64,000 bases of DNA from Tachypleus tridentatus (GCF_004210375.1 NC_134825.1:63541558-63605557), one strand, 5' to 3'. Positions 37,738 through 49,086 are shown, counted from the stretch's first letter. Notes: generated from the sequence alone by a model not told the origin. Program-made: numbers and translations.

Positions 37738-37925
37738 CAGTGAAGCACCAAGCAAAATAGTTAAGAAAATAGCATAGTATTTTGTATCTGGTAGGGTGAA
37801 TCAATTAGTATGTTTTCAGTTTCAGCCGTGAAGTTGTACAAATAAAAATGTTCTTTATATTATTATACAAAGTCCACAGTGTTTAAACTTATAAAAATGT
37901 TAAGGAAGATATCTAAGCTAATGGA
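37738..37925. repeat. Local duplication, copy B
   Basis: Second copy of the 36720-36910 sequence, more diverged in the middle. Confidence 0.65.
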
Positions 37926-38379
37926 CTAAATTTTAGATTATTTTCATTAGATAATTTAAAAGATCCCATCAATAAAAGACATTATCACAACAATATAATG
38001 AACTTTGTAATAATATCGAATAAATAAGGATTTAAGGTGCTTTGGAATCACCTGAATGTTTTCTGTCACTAGCTCTTTTATAAACGCAATAATGTTTCCC
38101 TTATGTCACCGAAAAAAAATGTCATACTTTTTATATAAATTTATGAAAAGATATTAAAGAACGAAAAAATGTCTGAAATGTGAAATATTTCTAGATGTGT
38201 GTGTCGTGTTCACAGTCTGCAAAACCATTATATATCATATCTAATCTACTTTATCCATCTGTGTTTCCAATTTAAATTCAGTTTTAAAAAGTTTAGAGAT
38301 AACATTTTTCAAATGGGACATACGTAAGAGGAGGATTTAGTGGTCAAAGATGGTTCACAATCCAAGAATATTGGAAAAT

Positions 38380-39560
38380 TCAAGAGAAGTCTTCTTCTGA
38401 ATGTTGGTCTTTCACACTGACGTGAAGGGCAATGATGATGTATTTGATCTTGTTCCGGTCACAGGCTAATTGAAAATTGCAATCAATGACTTTCAAATCA
38501 TATCCTTTATTTTGTCTCAACCTGTAACTTTGGTTTGCGTGATACACAGAAAACTGAAATACAGACATGCTATCTATATTTCTTGGCACAAAGTAGGGAG
38601 ATGTTTCTATATGGATTTCAGTCTGTCGTTAATAAGTGAAATTAAACCATACAACTATTTTATACCACTTCTGGCAGAGGTGATGGAGTGAAGGTTTTTC
38701 CAGATAGACAAAGTCTACCAGTTGTAGCTGTCTTACTATCAAAGAACATAACAAATATCCGGTAGAGAAAAGGAAGGTAAAAACTTTTCCAGGCTGGAGA
38801 CACGCTACTGAGGCCATAAGAAGTCAAAACATCTGGAAATCATGAAGTTTTTGTCACGAGTTTATCATTACATTGTAAATAAAACCAAAAACAAGACTCT
38901 AGGTATCGACGTCAATTGTTATTTGTGATGTTATGCATATTTCAGCCATACGTTGACTGAGATACCATTGTTTCATCAAATGTAGGTATATGTTGATGAG
39001 ATGAAGCAAATGACTCAACAAACATTTGATGGTATTTCTCAAGATCACGTTCTTAAGCCTTTAGGCAGGTTACTGTCTATAATGGTTGGATTAGTGATAG
39101 TCAGATAATGTCTGATTCTAAGCCTTTGTGGACTAAAAGGATCTCTAGCTAGAAATGTGATACAAGTCATGTGTACAAAAGCTGCTTCCATGACACATCT
39201 TGAAAACAGTTTGACCAGCTGTAAGAAACATCACCGAGATGAGAAAAATGGGAATATCTGGTAGCACTCGACAATGCGTAAGTGTACCTGGAGAAATGTA
39301 ATAATTATCATGCAAAGTTAAACCAGTCATTCCGTAATAAGAAGTTCAGAAATAGGTTCACAGTATGCCTCTAAACATTTTCGTATGGAGTAATGATTAT
39401 CTCTGTATACTGTACAAATATCAAGTTAGGGATCAAAAAAGTAGATACAAAGACCAATATGAATGCGTTTTATATTAAACGAATGTTCTGGACCATCTGT
39501 GTCACACAATGATACTGGATTTGTACGGATTAGAGATAAAGAAGTCATAGGCTCATCAAG
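38380..39560 (-). pseudogene. Degraded densovirus-capsid-like relic (tentative)
   Basis: The minus strand keeps several protein-like blocks in different frames, broken by many stops and frameshifts. From the 5' side they are a GPEHSFNIKRIHIG-type block, EIIITPYENV, YISPGTLTHCRVLPDI followed by AGQTVF, a YLTITNPTIIDSNL block, SVSPAWKSFYLPF, and PRNIDSMSVFQFSVYH to SEEDFS. The order (a short 'ITP..NVPV'-like strand, a Y(I/M)SPGE-like motif, a TAHGQTV-like strand) resembles structural proteins of densoviruses (Parvoviridae), and endogenous parvoviral sequences are reported from many arthropods. No replication protein seen. The identification is by pattern only; an unknown host pseudogene remains possible. 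Confidence 0.38.
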
Positions 39561-39789
39561 GTAAAACTCCCACACGTACCTCCTGTTCAACAGTTGTTTA
39601 CTTCAGGCAGATAGAAAATTGAAATGGATATTCATTCTAGTCCATACGAAAATATATTAATCAACTGCAAGTGATCATATGCAGCATATGTGAGTTTTTT
39701 GTTGAAAGGGGTGCTGGAAAACTCTGCTCCTTGTATACTAGACAGGGAAAGCCTAAGCTTTGGGCAGGAAATCCTTACAGTAGGGTTTT

Positions 39790-40027
39790 GGTTTGGTTTG
39801 TTTTGTTTTGTTTTGAATTTTGCGCAAAGCTATAGGAGGGCTATCTGCGCTAGCTGTCCCTAATTTAGCAATGTATGACTAGAGGGAATGCAGCTAGTCA
39901 TCACCACCCACCGCCAACTCTTGGAATACTCTTTTAGCAATGAATAGGGGGATTGACCGTAACATTATAACGTCCTCACGGCTGAAAGAGCGATCATGGT
40001 TGGTGCGACGGGGATTAGAACCCGCGA
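39790..40027 (-). repeat. SINE1 copy, head truncated
   Basis: Tail and body as in other copies, but the tRNA-like head stops at 'gaacccgcg' (40027), where an unrelated dispersed repeat begins. No target duplication found. Confidence 0.88.
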
Positions 40028-40028
40028 T

Positions 40029-40540
40029 AAGAGGAATAATTTGTCTTGTAAAAGGGTATTCTAAAGTAATTGAACCCGCTTGTGTGGACTTTGATAAAGA
40101 GGAGACAATTATTTAAAATTGTGGATATAATTGTGGTAACCCACGGAGGTAATGTAAATTAACTTATGACAGACTGCAGTAAGAAATAGAGTAGAGAGTA
40201 GATATTTGTCATAAAAGAAAATTATTTAAGTCCCTGGATAAGTGATATCAGTGATAACTGATAGTATTGTGATAAAAGAGTATAGAAAAATAATTCGCCT
40301 TCTCAGTTGGTTTCTAAGATAACTGAATCAATCTGTATGGATTTTTTACAAAAAAAAGGGAGAATTCTTTAAAATTTTAGGTATAATTATGATATTCTGT
40401 GATGCGAAGAATTTTTGTAAATGTTTTTCCTGTTTTGAATATATATTACTCTAAAACAAGTGGATTGTGAGCTCTAAGTATATTGCTCAAATTTATCGCC
40501 AACAAGTCACAGACACCTACTGTAAAGAATCCAAGACCGT
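40029..40540 (+). repeat. Unclassified dispersed repeat, copy A
   Basis: Two related sub-units (40066-40150 and 40312-40405) share 'ttctaa-gtaa-tgaatc...tgt-tggactttga-aaagaggagacaatt...' and 'gtataattgtggtaa'. A third relative is at 48246-48372. The first sub-unit reads GYSKVIEPACVDFDKEE and, after a stop, NCGYNCGNPRR on the plus strand, so the family may derive from coding DNA. The end (caacaagtcacagacacct) matches the end of the 48 kb copy. Confidence 0.6.
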
Positions 40541-41908
40541 ACACAAAACTTTGACATACTTAATCTGCAATAACGTGTGGAAGCCCTAAAATCATTTCAG
40601 TTTTGCGTACTAAATACTTTGTATAAAGTGACAATTATCATCTCAACTGACTTGATTACTGTACTGTAGAAAATTCGAGTTTTTGATTCCAATAATAAAT
40701 GTATAAATAGTATTGAGTTAACAATTTTTGAGTTACTATATTATTTTTCTTTCTGTTTCTCATTTCCTGTTGGAGGCAAATATACCAAGAACAAAGCATG
40801 CACAAAATAAAATAAAAAATAAAAAAGTTCTGGGCTGGGGGAAATCTTTCTATGCGCTTAAATTATTAAACTTGCAATTTCTAAGCCTGAAAAGAGAAGC
40901 TATATTCATTTTTAATTATATGACAGCAGATCCTAAAGTAACACTATTTAGTAGAAAGCCCTTCTTTTATTTTCTTTCAACAAAAACAAAGAAAAACACT
41001 CAAAAATGGAAAATAAAAATATTGTTCCACGGAATATTCTATGCATGGATAATGTGTAATTCAACCATTAATGTTAGACAGATGGAAATTACCATTGTTT
41101 ACACTGCTTTGACAATAATTGCGTTTTGTAAAGTTCATTTGTTTGTGAACAAAAGTACAGTATCTGTAGACTCTCCGCATTTGGGAATCTTGTCCTAGAA
41201 ATAAAACTAATCAAATACCGCGTATTTTCATTCGTCCAATATTGTTTTATTCGTGGGATATTTAGAGAGAGAAAACCAAAATAGAAAAAACAGTCGTCAT
41301 GTAGACTTGCTTTAACATTTCGTGAAAGAGAAATATCATGGCGCCAGGATTTACAGCACAGATATTAACATCGAAAAGATATCCATATATCTTGTACTTA
41401 GATGATAACAACACAAGTTTCTGTAATAAACAAGTAAAAAGGTCAATAATTTATTCAGTCTTCTTTATAGTCATGTGACTTATCACATAGATTGATATTT
41501 GAAATATCTGATCATATGAAGTTCTGGGCATACAATTATCAAAACTACCGCTACTGTAGTAATGATTTACACAATGATTATATAATAAGGTTTCTAGTTC
41601 CGACACCTGTATTTTACTGTCATATAGGACTGAAGGAGATTATTTGTTACATTTTCACTTTAAACTTAACGTTTACCAGTTTATATAATAGTTTTGTAAA
41701 AACTATGCAAAAACTGAGCACTTCTTTGACTTTTAATCAACCGTGAAATCTGTTAAAGGTTATATCGAACAAACTTGTAATAGATATTTCACAATTACTT
41801 TTGTGTGCTATGAAGATAATTCGTTTTTTTCATTTTTTGAAATCATATTTCTTATAAAACTCTTTTTAAGCTTATCGAGGATAAGTACCAGATACCATTG
41901 AGGTGTAA
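40541..41908. other. AT-rich DNA, no supported gene
   Basis: A 156-codon open frame (40728-41198, plus) is the longest here. It begins at a TTG, is rich in K/N/F/I, and shows no domain, so I do not call it a gene. Confidence 0.5.
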
Positions 41909-42176
41909 GTTTGGTTTGTTTTGAATTTCGCGCAAAGCTACACAAGGGCTATCTGTGCTAGCCGTCCCTAATTTAGCAGTGTAAGACTAGAGGGAAGGCA
42001 ACTAGTCATCACCATCCACCGCTAACTCTTGGGCTACTCTTTTACCAACAAATAGAAGGACTAACCATCACTTTATAACGCTCTTTCCCAGGGCTGAAAG
42101 GGGAGTATGTTTGGTGTGACGGTGATTCGAACCCCCAACTCTCGGATTTCGAGTCGAGTGCCTTAACCACCTGGCC
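41909..42176 (-). repeat. SINE1 copy
   Basis: Full body with tRNA-like head (gtgattcgaacccccaactc). It carries a small insertion 'tttcccag' in the 'ccccacggctg' segment. Confidence 0.9.
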
Positions 42177-42373
42177 TGAGCTTGACAAATTAAGCGTTTT
42201 ATTACTTTATTATAACGTTTGATTTTTATAAATAATTTAAAATATAATGCTTGATGTGTAGAATTCCTTCTATTGCATTATATAAAAACAACTACACATT
42301 TTATTTATAAAATGAGATAACTCTAAAAAGAATTTTAGTTTTAAACGTCGATTTTATCTGTAATGTTCGTAAG

Positions 42374-42384
42374 TAGATGGCGCC
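42374..42384 (+). promoter_or_regulatory. CTCF-like core motif
   Basis: TAGATGGCGCC matches the CTCF core AGATGGCGC known from flies. It lies between two oppositely oriented SINE1 copies, about 1.2 kb from the 3' end of the granulin-like gene. Confidence 0.35.
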
Positions 42385-42435
42385 GTTCATCACATTATGC
42401 TTAAGGGAATTCAGTTTATAGTTTGCTTTTTAATA

Positions 42436-42715
42436 GGCCCGGCATGGCCAAGCGTGTTAAGGCGTGCGACTTGTAATCTGAGGGTTGCGGGTTCGCATCC
42501 CGGTCGCGCTAAACATGCTCGCCCTTTGAGCCGTGGGGGCGTTATAATGTGACGGTCAATCCCACTATTCGTTGGTAAAAGAGTAGCCCAAGAGTTGGCG
42601 GTGGGTGGTGATGACTAGCTGCCTTCCCACTAGTCTTGCACTGCTAAATTAGGGACGGCTAGCACAAATAGTCCTCGAGTAGCTTTGTGCGAAATTTAAA
42701 AAAACAAACAAACAA
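42436..42715 (+). repeat. SINE1 copy with target-site duplication
   Basis: GCTTTTTAATA at 42425-42435 and 42716-42726 gives exact ends. It belongs to a subtype with 'aagcgtgttaaggcgtgcgac' in the tRNA-like head and 'gggttcgcatcccgg' as B-box. The copies at 37095 and 1207 share the 'cgcttaacacg/cgcttggcc' signature. Confidence 0.94.
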
Positions 42716-43267
42716 GCTTTTTAATATGTTCTGTAATAACGGTATGGAAGTTATAATGGAACTGAATCGTTCACATACTGTAGTAAGGAATATAACCCAT
42801 ATAAATCATATAACAGCAGTTAATGCTGAAACTCAGTGTATAGAATAATACAAACTCGTTTGGATCTATTGTTCCAATATATTAATTTATTTGAAATATT
42901 GTATAATACAGTATTAGCACTTGTTTAAAAAACACATCAAAATATTTACAGTAGTACACAGTTTTTAAACCTTTGATTTACACAAATTTATATAAGTTAA
43001 TCAAATCATGAATTAAATAGTGTATTATCCCTACAACTCTATTTTATATAAACACACAATTTAAAGACTGAAACACTTTACACGTTAATTCAAGTATTAT
43101 AAAAGATACAGGTACGTTCTTACGGAGGTTGTAGTATGGTTGGTTTCAATAAATTGACTGAAATGTATAGACAATCGTATCTAATAAATAAAGATCTGAA
43201 AACAAGTTGTCTGATCAAAGAGGAATTAAAACCCAATCCAAGTGCAAACAATTATTAAGATTTATAC

Positions 43268-43295
43268 ATTATATATATATATATATATATATATT
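43268..43295. repeat. (AT)n microsatellite
   Basis: Uninterrupted AT run downstream of the granulin-like gene. Confidence 0.9.
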
Positions 43296-43582
43296 GATTG
43301 ATTTAACTTTGAAAAAAATCAAGAACTGTGCTGCTATTGTTACTTAGTACTTAAATGCTCTATTGCATTAAATGTAATTTGTAAAATATATGATTTTTGT
43401 ACAACCAGTGTAAAGATATTAAGTAACGATTAACACATTAAAAGAAATAAATGCAATGTTTCATTTTACGTAAATCCCTTCATGTGATTTAGAAATTTGA
43501 TATATTTCGCTAGTTCATACGTAACCCTAATTAGCTGTGCAATTTAAAAACGAAACTGCATCACATTAATTCGTCCTTAACC

Positions 43583-43845
43583 TTATTCTTCTTTGTGAAT
43601 AGCCTTGGTCATGGTTGCTGCAGGAATTCCGCTATATTTTTCTGGTGACAATAGAGCAGCAAAAGAGGGACAAGAGTAGCATGAAACTGAGTTGGAGCTG
43701 CACATTGAGAGAGACGGACAACAAGTTTCTCCGTTACAACAACATACTCCACTCGTAATAGGACAGCACATAAAGAAACCCTTCGGGTGTCTACAGCAAG
43801 TTTGATAGTCCTTGCATGTCCATCCATTCCCACAAGAGACCAGCG
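43583..43845 (-). CDS. Granulin-like gene, exon 3 (mature module)
   Basis: Acceptor 'cttttttag' at 43846-43847 and TAA stop at 43585-43583. Encodes LVSCGNGWTCKDYQTCC through the full cysteine module and the tail. Confidence 0.88.
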
Positions 43846-44714
43846 CTAAAAAAGTTTGAATTTATGATTTATGTGTAGGTTTTAAATAAACAGACATAAA
43901 TTACTAAACTCGAACAACGACAACAAAAAAATACTAAAATGACTTTGGTCTTTCCCAGCTTAAAAGCGACGACAAATTATTTTGATGTTTAGTTTTATTT
44001 AGGAAAACGTCTAGTATTTTTCAAATGAGAAATGCATTCCTTTTTCAGTCAATTAATAACAGTCATAATTTTATAGAAAAACAAGTTGTCTTACAAAAAC
44101 AACTTATATGTATATATTAAATCATACAAGTAGAACAGATTCTAAGATTCTTTATAAAATTATTAGCCATTTGAACAATATTCCATGAAATTATAAAGAA
44201 TCGGGTTGGCATGATGATAAAAGTTTCAAGAAATAAAAAAATATCTCCCTTTGTAACGTTACGAAAGCTTTAGTGACAAGCACAAGCTATACAAGTTTTA
44301 GTTATTACTGAAATAACAATATGCAATAATTTAATTTTAACGATAATAAATAGAAAGGTTATTCTAACTGACACAAATGATACTTTTTGATGGTTTGTAC
44401 TTGAAACTTTTAGGCTACATTATTTCAGTATAGCTTATTACGTATACCTCAATTTGAATAACATATTAAAATTGATCAGCATTAAGGCAATGACAAAGAA
44501 AGAGTAGTTCGTTTCAAAATAGTTGTTGTTAATAGCAATGAGAAACCATAAAAATTATCAATAGATTACTCATGCAAATACATTAACAAAACACTTTGTT
44601 CGTGACAAATCAATTTTACATAATTTTAAAATAATTGACAATATCTAAAGGATTACCTTGAGTGGCTCCAACAAAGATCACAATCAGCATAAAGACAACA
44701 AATTCAGTCTTCAT
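43583..44714 (-). CDS. Secreted granulin-like cysteine-rich peptide
   Basis: Two coding exons, 44714-44657 and 43845-43583, join in phase 1 (CAA G/CG) with GT-AG borders to give 106 residues. Residues 1-19 (MKTEFVVFMLIVIFVGATQ) form a signal peptide. One cysteine module follows, with spacing C-x5-C-x5-CC-x8-CC-x6-CC-x5-CC-x5-C-x6-C-x2-C. This matches the granulin/epithelin fold (conserved core CCP...VCC...CCP). The usual Asp and His of VCCxDxxHCCP are replaced, and an extra cysteine makes a CCC triplet, giving an odd total. A basic/neutral tail of about 28 residues ends HKEE. Single-module granulin peptides occur in insects (for example locust brain peptide PMP-D1). Role unknown: a signalling or defence peptide is plausible by inference. 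Confidence 0.85.
43846..44656 (-). other. Granulin-like gene, intron 2
   Basis: AT-rich, 811 bases, GT-AG. No inserted element recognised. Confidence 0.8.
44657..44714 (-). CDS. Granulin-like gene, exon 2 (signal peptide)
   Basis: The acceptor 'cttaacag' is immediately followed by the ATG; the donor is CAAG/GTAATC. 58 bases, 19 codons plus one base. Putting the signal peptide on its own exon is common in small secreted-peptide genes. Confidence 0.86.
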
Positions 44715-45752
44715 CTGTTAAGTATAACAAGAAGAAATAAAATGGAAGGTAATAAGTTGAAAAGACTGCCTTATAATTTAACACATACAGCTTGAAAGGT
44801 CACCAGTCTTTCTAAATTATAAAACTTATACAAAAATTGTTCGTATGTTAATTTTCCAACCAGTATTTATAACCATAATATTGGCTAAACTCAAGTCAAA
44901 CATGCTGAGAGAACAATTATATCATTCTTTCTAAACTGAGAGACCCACCACAAAGCAGCAGTTTCTTACTTTATTTTCAGATAGCGCTACAAATTCATTC
45001 CCTACTAGAGTTTGTGTTTTTCTTATAGTAAAGCCACATTGGGCTATCTGCCGAGTCCATTGACCTTACTAGAGTAAAAATATAATACAGTGCAGTAATT
45101 ATACTCCTTCCTGACGTTCAAATCCTTTGTACACAGAACAATTGTTTCCTATAAATTGTAGAACATAAAAAGCGCAAAGTCGGCTGTCTATCGAGCCTAA
45201 GTACACAATTAAATACGGTATAGCAATTTTACCTCAGGCCAAAGTGAGGACTTTAGTATTAAGTAGTCGTTTTAGACTTCTTCCCAATGAAATAACCTTA
45301 ATAAAGATTAACAGGTATACCTGTAGTAATATTTATAGTAGTAAATGTCAAGGTAATTTAGCTCCACGAGAAAAAAAATCAACTAATCGCAAATTTTTAA
45401 CATAAAAAAAGGTTAAATAGCTTATCTAGTTAAAAAAAACGTAGTTTACTAGTTAGCCTCAGAAAGAGAGAAGTTAAGTATTGCATTGTAGCTACTTTTC
45501 TATAAATCATGCCCTCTGTGAGAAACCATTAAGCTATTATTATAGATTAGTAAAAATACTGTAGAAATATATATCTTGCGAAAAAAATTCAATGTGCGTT
45601 TAAGGAACAAAACTGACATATTTTCCATCTGCGAACTTTAGTTTTGACTGTTTCAAATTCTTAAATATTCTGTCTTCAACTGTAAAGTCCTAACATAATA
45701 TCAAACTAATCTGTATTATAATAACTAATTCATATAAATATAAAAAGCTTAC
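44715..45752 (-). other. Granulin-like gene, intron 1
   Basis: 1,038 bases, GT-AG. It contains a 5'-truncated SINE2 tail at about 45008-45062 (gtgtttttcttatagtaaagccac). Confidence 0.7.
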
Positions 45753-45821
45753 CTTTAAATACGTTTTGAACTTCAACAGTTTTCTTGCTTGCTGTGGCTT
45801 CTAGCTTGTTTTAAATCATTG
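45753..45821 (-). other. Granulin-like gene, leader exon 1
   Basis: A non-coding exon inferred from the donor ATTTAAAG/GTAAGC (45752-45747) and the TATA box about 30 bases before its expected start. The upstream border is approximate. Confidence 0.65.
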
Positions 45822-45843
45822 ATTAAATTAGAAAAGTTACCGT

Positions 45844-45852
45844 CCTTTTATA
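45844..45852 (-). promoter_or_regulatory. TATA box of the granulin-like gene
   Basis: TATAAAAGG on the minus strand, a near-perfect TATA consensus, about 90 bases before the leader-exon donor. Confidence 0.7.
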
Positions 45853-46116
45853 GTAAAATTGGTAAATCTTCAGTGTTATCTGTTCATTGTCAATACGGGT
45901 TGTCAGAAATATTTCTTAACACACGTTATATCATGTAGTATTGCGAAAAGACCAAACTTATTTTGTTTCAGACGTTTGAACGTTATCACGTCGTATGTTG
46001 TAACAATGTTTACTTCTGTTTCAAAATAATAAGCACATTGTTGTTTTTCTTATAGATAACGTTTGTCAGATTACAAGAGAGCGCCTTAACCACCTGGACA
46101 TGTTAGATATTCTTAA

Positions 46117-46320
46117 AAGGAGGCCAAGTAGTTAGCGTTCCGAGCTGTGTGTCTGAAAGTTCAATATTCAAAGATATTATGTGCTAATAAATATGCTTGG
46201 TGGAATTATTTGAGAAAATGACAGTAAATCCTTCTATTCGATTGGCCAAGGTATTGCTGACTGGAAGCTCTCCCTGGTTATTAGTTCTAAATTAGAGACG
46301 ATCATGCCCGGAATTGAACA
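46117..46320 (+). repeat. Old SINE1-related copy
   Basis: Tracks the SINE1 layout at low similarity: 'ggccaagtagttagcg' head, 'atgacagtaaatcc-tctattcg', 'tgctgactggaagctctccctggt', 'ctaaattagagacgatc'. It lies 265-300 bases upstream of the granulin-like promoter. Confidence 0.6.
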
Positions 46321-46799
46321 TCTGTGACTTTGAAAGTCTAACTCTTTGTCATATAAATTGCCTTTTAAGTTGAGAATATCAAATATTGTTTGAGAAATAT
46401 CTTGCATAAGAAACTAAATGCATAAAATAACGAACATAACTAACAACAAAAGGAAAGTAGGTATGAAAGGTTTATTTTCAATAAGATTTTGTTCCCTAAT
46501 AAATCAACGATAAGAAAACGGACCAAAAAGGCTATATCCACTTTTCGATTCACCAAATTAGACGGAGTGCTGATAGAGTATTGTGCAGTTTTACGTTTAG
46601 AAAAACAATTAATAAAATCTTTTTTGTGAATCTTAGGTACCATTTTATGAAACTTAGTATTAAGAAAACTAAATTCAATGATAAGGCTTAACAGAGTAAA
46701 GCAAATAACGAATGTATTTCACGTTTATTTATAGACAGGTCTAAGTCGACTAATACTTATATGCTTTTGAATACTTAGTAAAAAATGCTAATTACGATT

Positions 46800-47055
46800 A
46801 CGACCCTGTGGCTAGAGTGCAGATCGGTTGAGCTAAAATTCCATGGTCCATGTTATCTCACTCCCAAAATATCTGTGCTCTACACTTGGAGCTGTAGGCG
46901 CATATTAACAGTAACGGTCAAATCTCATTAGTCGGTTTTATAACAGTAGCTCAAGAATTTGCGAAGGTTGATGTTGAATAGCTACTTCCCATCTAGTACC
47001 TCATTTGAAACTTAAAAACAACTAGTCCTCTTGTAGCTTTCGCGAAATTGCTATA
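46800..47055 (+). repeat. Old SINE1-related copy
   Basis: Decayed head, then 'taacggtcaaatctcattagtcgg', 'agtagctcaagaatttgcg', 'ttgaatagctacttcccatctagt', and the family tail 'ctcttgtagctttcgcgaaatt'. Confidence 0.7.
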
Positions 47056-47102
47056 CATTTATGTTTCAGTATTTTCAAACATTTCTTGAAGTACATTAAG
47101 GT

Positions 47103-47258
47103 GCTAAGTTAAACTAGAACATAGATATTACTCTATTACGCCTAAGTTTTTAATGCTAGGTTAAACTAGAACATAGAAGTTACTCTATTACGTCTAAACT
47201 TTTAATGCTAAGTTGAACTAAAACATAGACACTACTCTATTACATCTAAGTTTTTAAT
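47103..47258. repeat. Tandem repeat, three 52-base units
   Basis: Units begin at 47103, 47155 and 47207, each starting GCTAAGTTAAAC (or a near variant) and ending TTTTTAAT. A few substitutions separate the units. Confidence 0.93.
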
Positions 47259-48229
47259 TCTAATTTTTTTAAGTTGGTTTTTTATCATATAACCCGTTCA
47301 CGTCATTAAAAATACAAACAACATAGAAGTTTTGAAGATATTCATACTTTCATATTTTTCACAGTTTTAAGTTTTAGCCATTTTTCAAACATTTGTGTTA
47401 ATAAAGTAAACGATAACTTATCTTTGTTATATAAAATAACATATGCTTCGGAAATATTTGTATTGAAATTTATCATAAAGAACAGAAATGTGCGAGGATA
47501 AGTTACGTTGCATATTAACTAAAAATCTGTAGAAATGTATTTTCTTAAAACCAACTAATTCTACAATTTTTATAAACAATGAACGGAAGCATGTGCGAAT
47601 CTTCAAATATTCAAATCTAATAATTAGAGCACGAATTCAGCAACATAGCCTACAATTAACTGATTGATATTATAATTGCATATCTATTATATGTTTTAAA
47701 TATTTTTCATCTGGTTTATTGACGTGTCTTGAATGTAGAACTTATATATATGGCTTGCTTGGTCTATAGGCATTTTCTATATGTCATCTATGCAGTAAAA
47801 ATACAATGTTAAGGACATACACTCATATTTAAAAATCAACATTCTGTACGTTACTTCCGTAAAGTACAAGTTTAACCTCTACGTTATTGTCATAATGTAC
47901 AAGACTTTATAGCATAGATATTATTAATTAGTTTATTTTGTGAATGCATATTTGATGATTGTTTAGTCTTTTTTATTATAAGAGAGTTAAATCAGATGAT
48001 TATTAGAAGTTGTGTTTTTTATCTCATTGGTGTAGAGAATAAAGCGAACAGACAGTTAAATAATAAACATGTAAACAGTATGAGATGAACGGTAAAAAAT
48101 ATAAAGAGGGAGCAGACGAGAAAGTAAAGTTATTAGAAGCTCGGCCAAAGAGAAGTTAAATTACGTAGGAGGGAAAGGCTTACGAATAATATGTTAGAGG
48201 AAAGTAACAATAGAAATGGAGATAAGAAG
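47259..48229. other. AT-rich DNA, no gene seen
   Basis: No domain or known repeat recognised. Confidence 0.5.
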
Positions 48230-48620
48230 AATACTTTGTACTGTCAAATAGTGGTTCTAAAGTAATTGAATCAGTCTGAGTGCACTTTAACAAAGGAAAC
48301 AGAGGATATTTTGAAGAAAGAAGACCAAATGATTGCCGAAAGAACAGATATAACTGCGGTAACTCACGCTACATTATAAGCGAATGATACAAAGATTACT
48401 AGTGCGATATAAATTGAATAGGCCTACGTGGGCTTTTGACAAGAAGAAGAGAACCGTATAGTGCTTATGATCTTTATAGTATAAATATATTATTGTGCAT
48501 ACGTTTAACGTGTTCCATATATATATATATATATTATTTTGAAAGCAAGTTGAGTGCGTGATGTTCATTTATCGTTGAATTTATCCTTCAACAAGCTACA
48601 GACACTTAATGTAGACGAAT
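48230..48620 (+). repeat. Unclassified dispersed repeat, copy B
   Basis: Shares 'gttctaaagtaattgaatcagtctg', 'ggatataactgcggtaactcacg'-like text and the end segment 'caacaagctacagacactt' with 40029-40540. It contains a short (AT)n run at 48518-48533. Confidence 0.6.
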
Positions 48621-49017
48621 TTTAAGCATAACAACAAAATAGTATATATATTTGTACTATTAAGAAATACATGTAAACGCCTTTAATTGGAAATTGGCGA
48701 TCTTAACATCTGACAGTCATCCATTTGTTTATTTTAGATGAGCCACAAACAATAAACGTTATTAACTATATTTTTAATAAACAGGTGTTATTGTTAACTA
48801 TTCATTTGCTTTGTTTACTGGTCTCGTAAATGTACTCAATGTATTGCCTGTTCTTCTTAAATGATCGTCTTTTTAAGATAAATATGTCAATTATGCAATT
48901 ATTTCCAAAAATTAATTCCGATAAATCTGTTAACATAAGGCCGAACTGAGGAAAGATAAAGTGTCAAAATATTTTGATACACAGTTGCATAACAGTTTTT
49001 CTTATATCACTGTGTTT

Positions 49018-49086
49018 GTCAATATGTGTGTTTGTGTTTTTCTTATAACAAAGCCAGATCGGGCTATCTGCCGAGTCCACCGATTG
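49018..49086 (-). repeat. SINE2 tail fragment
   Basis: 'gtttgtgtttttcttataacaaagccagatcgggctatctgccgagtccaccg' pattern only; the tRNA-like head is missing. Confidence 0.75.

Noticed and set aside
40728-41198. 156-codon open frame on the plus strand, among the longest outside transposons
   Set aside because: It opens at TTG, is rich in K/N/F/I as expected from AT-rich DNA, and has no motif, conserved block or splice context.
42436-42510. tRNA-like sequence with good A and B boxes
   Set aside because: It is the head of a SINE1 copy with an exact target duplication, so it is not a functional tRNA gene. The same applies to the other SINE1 heads.
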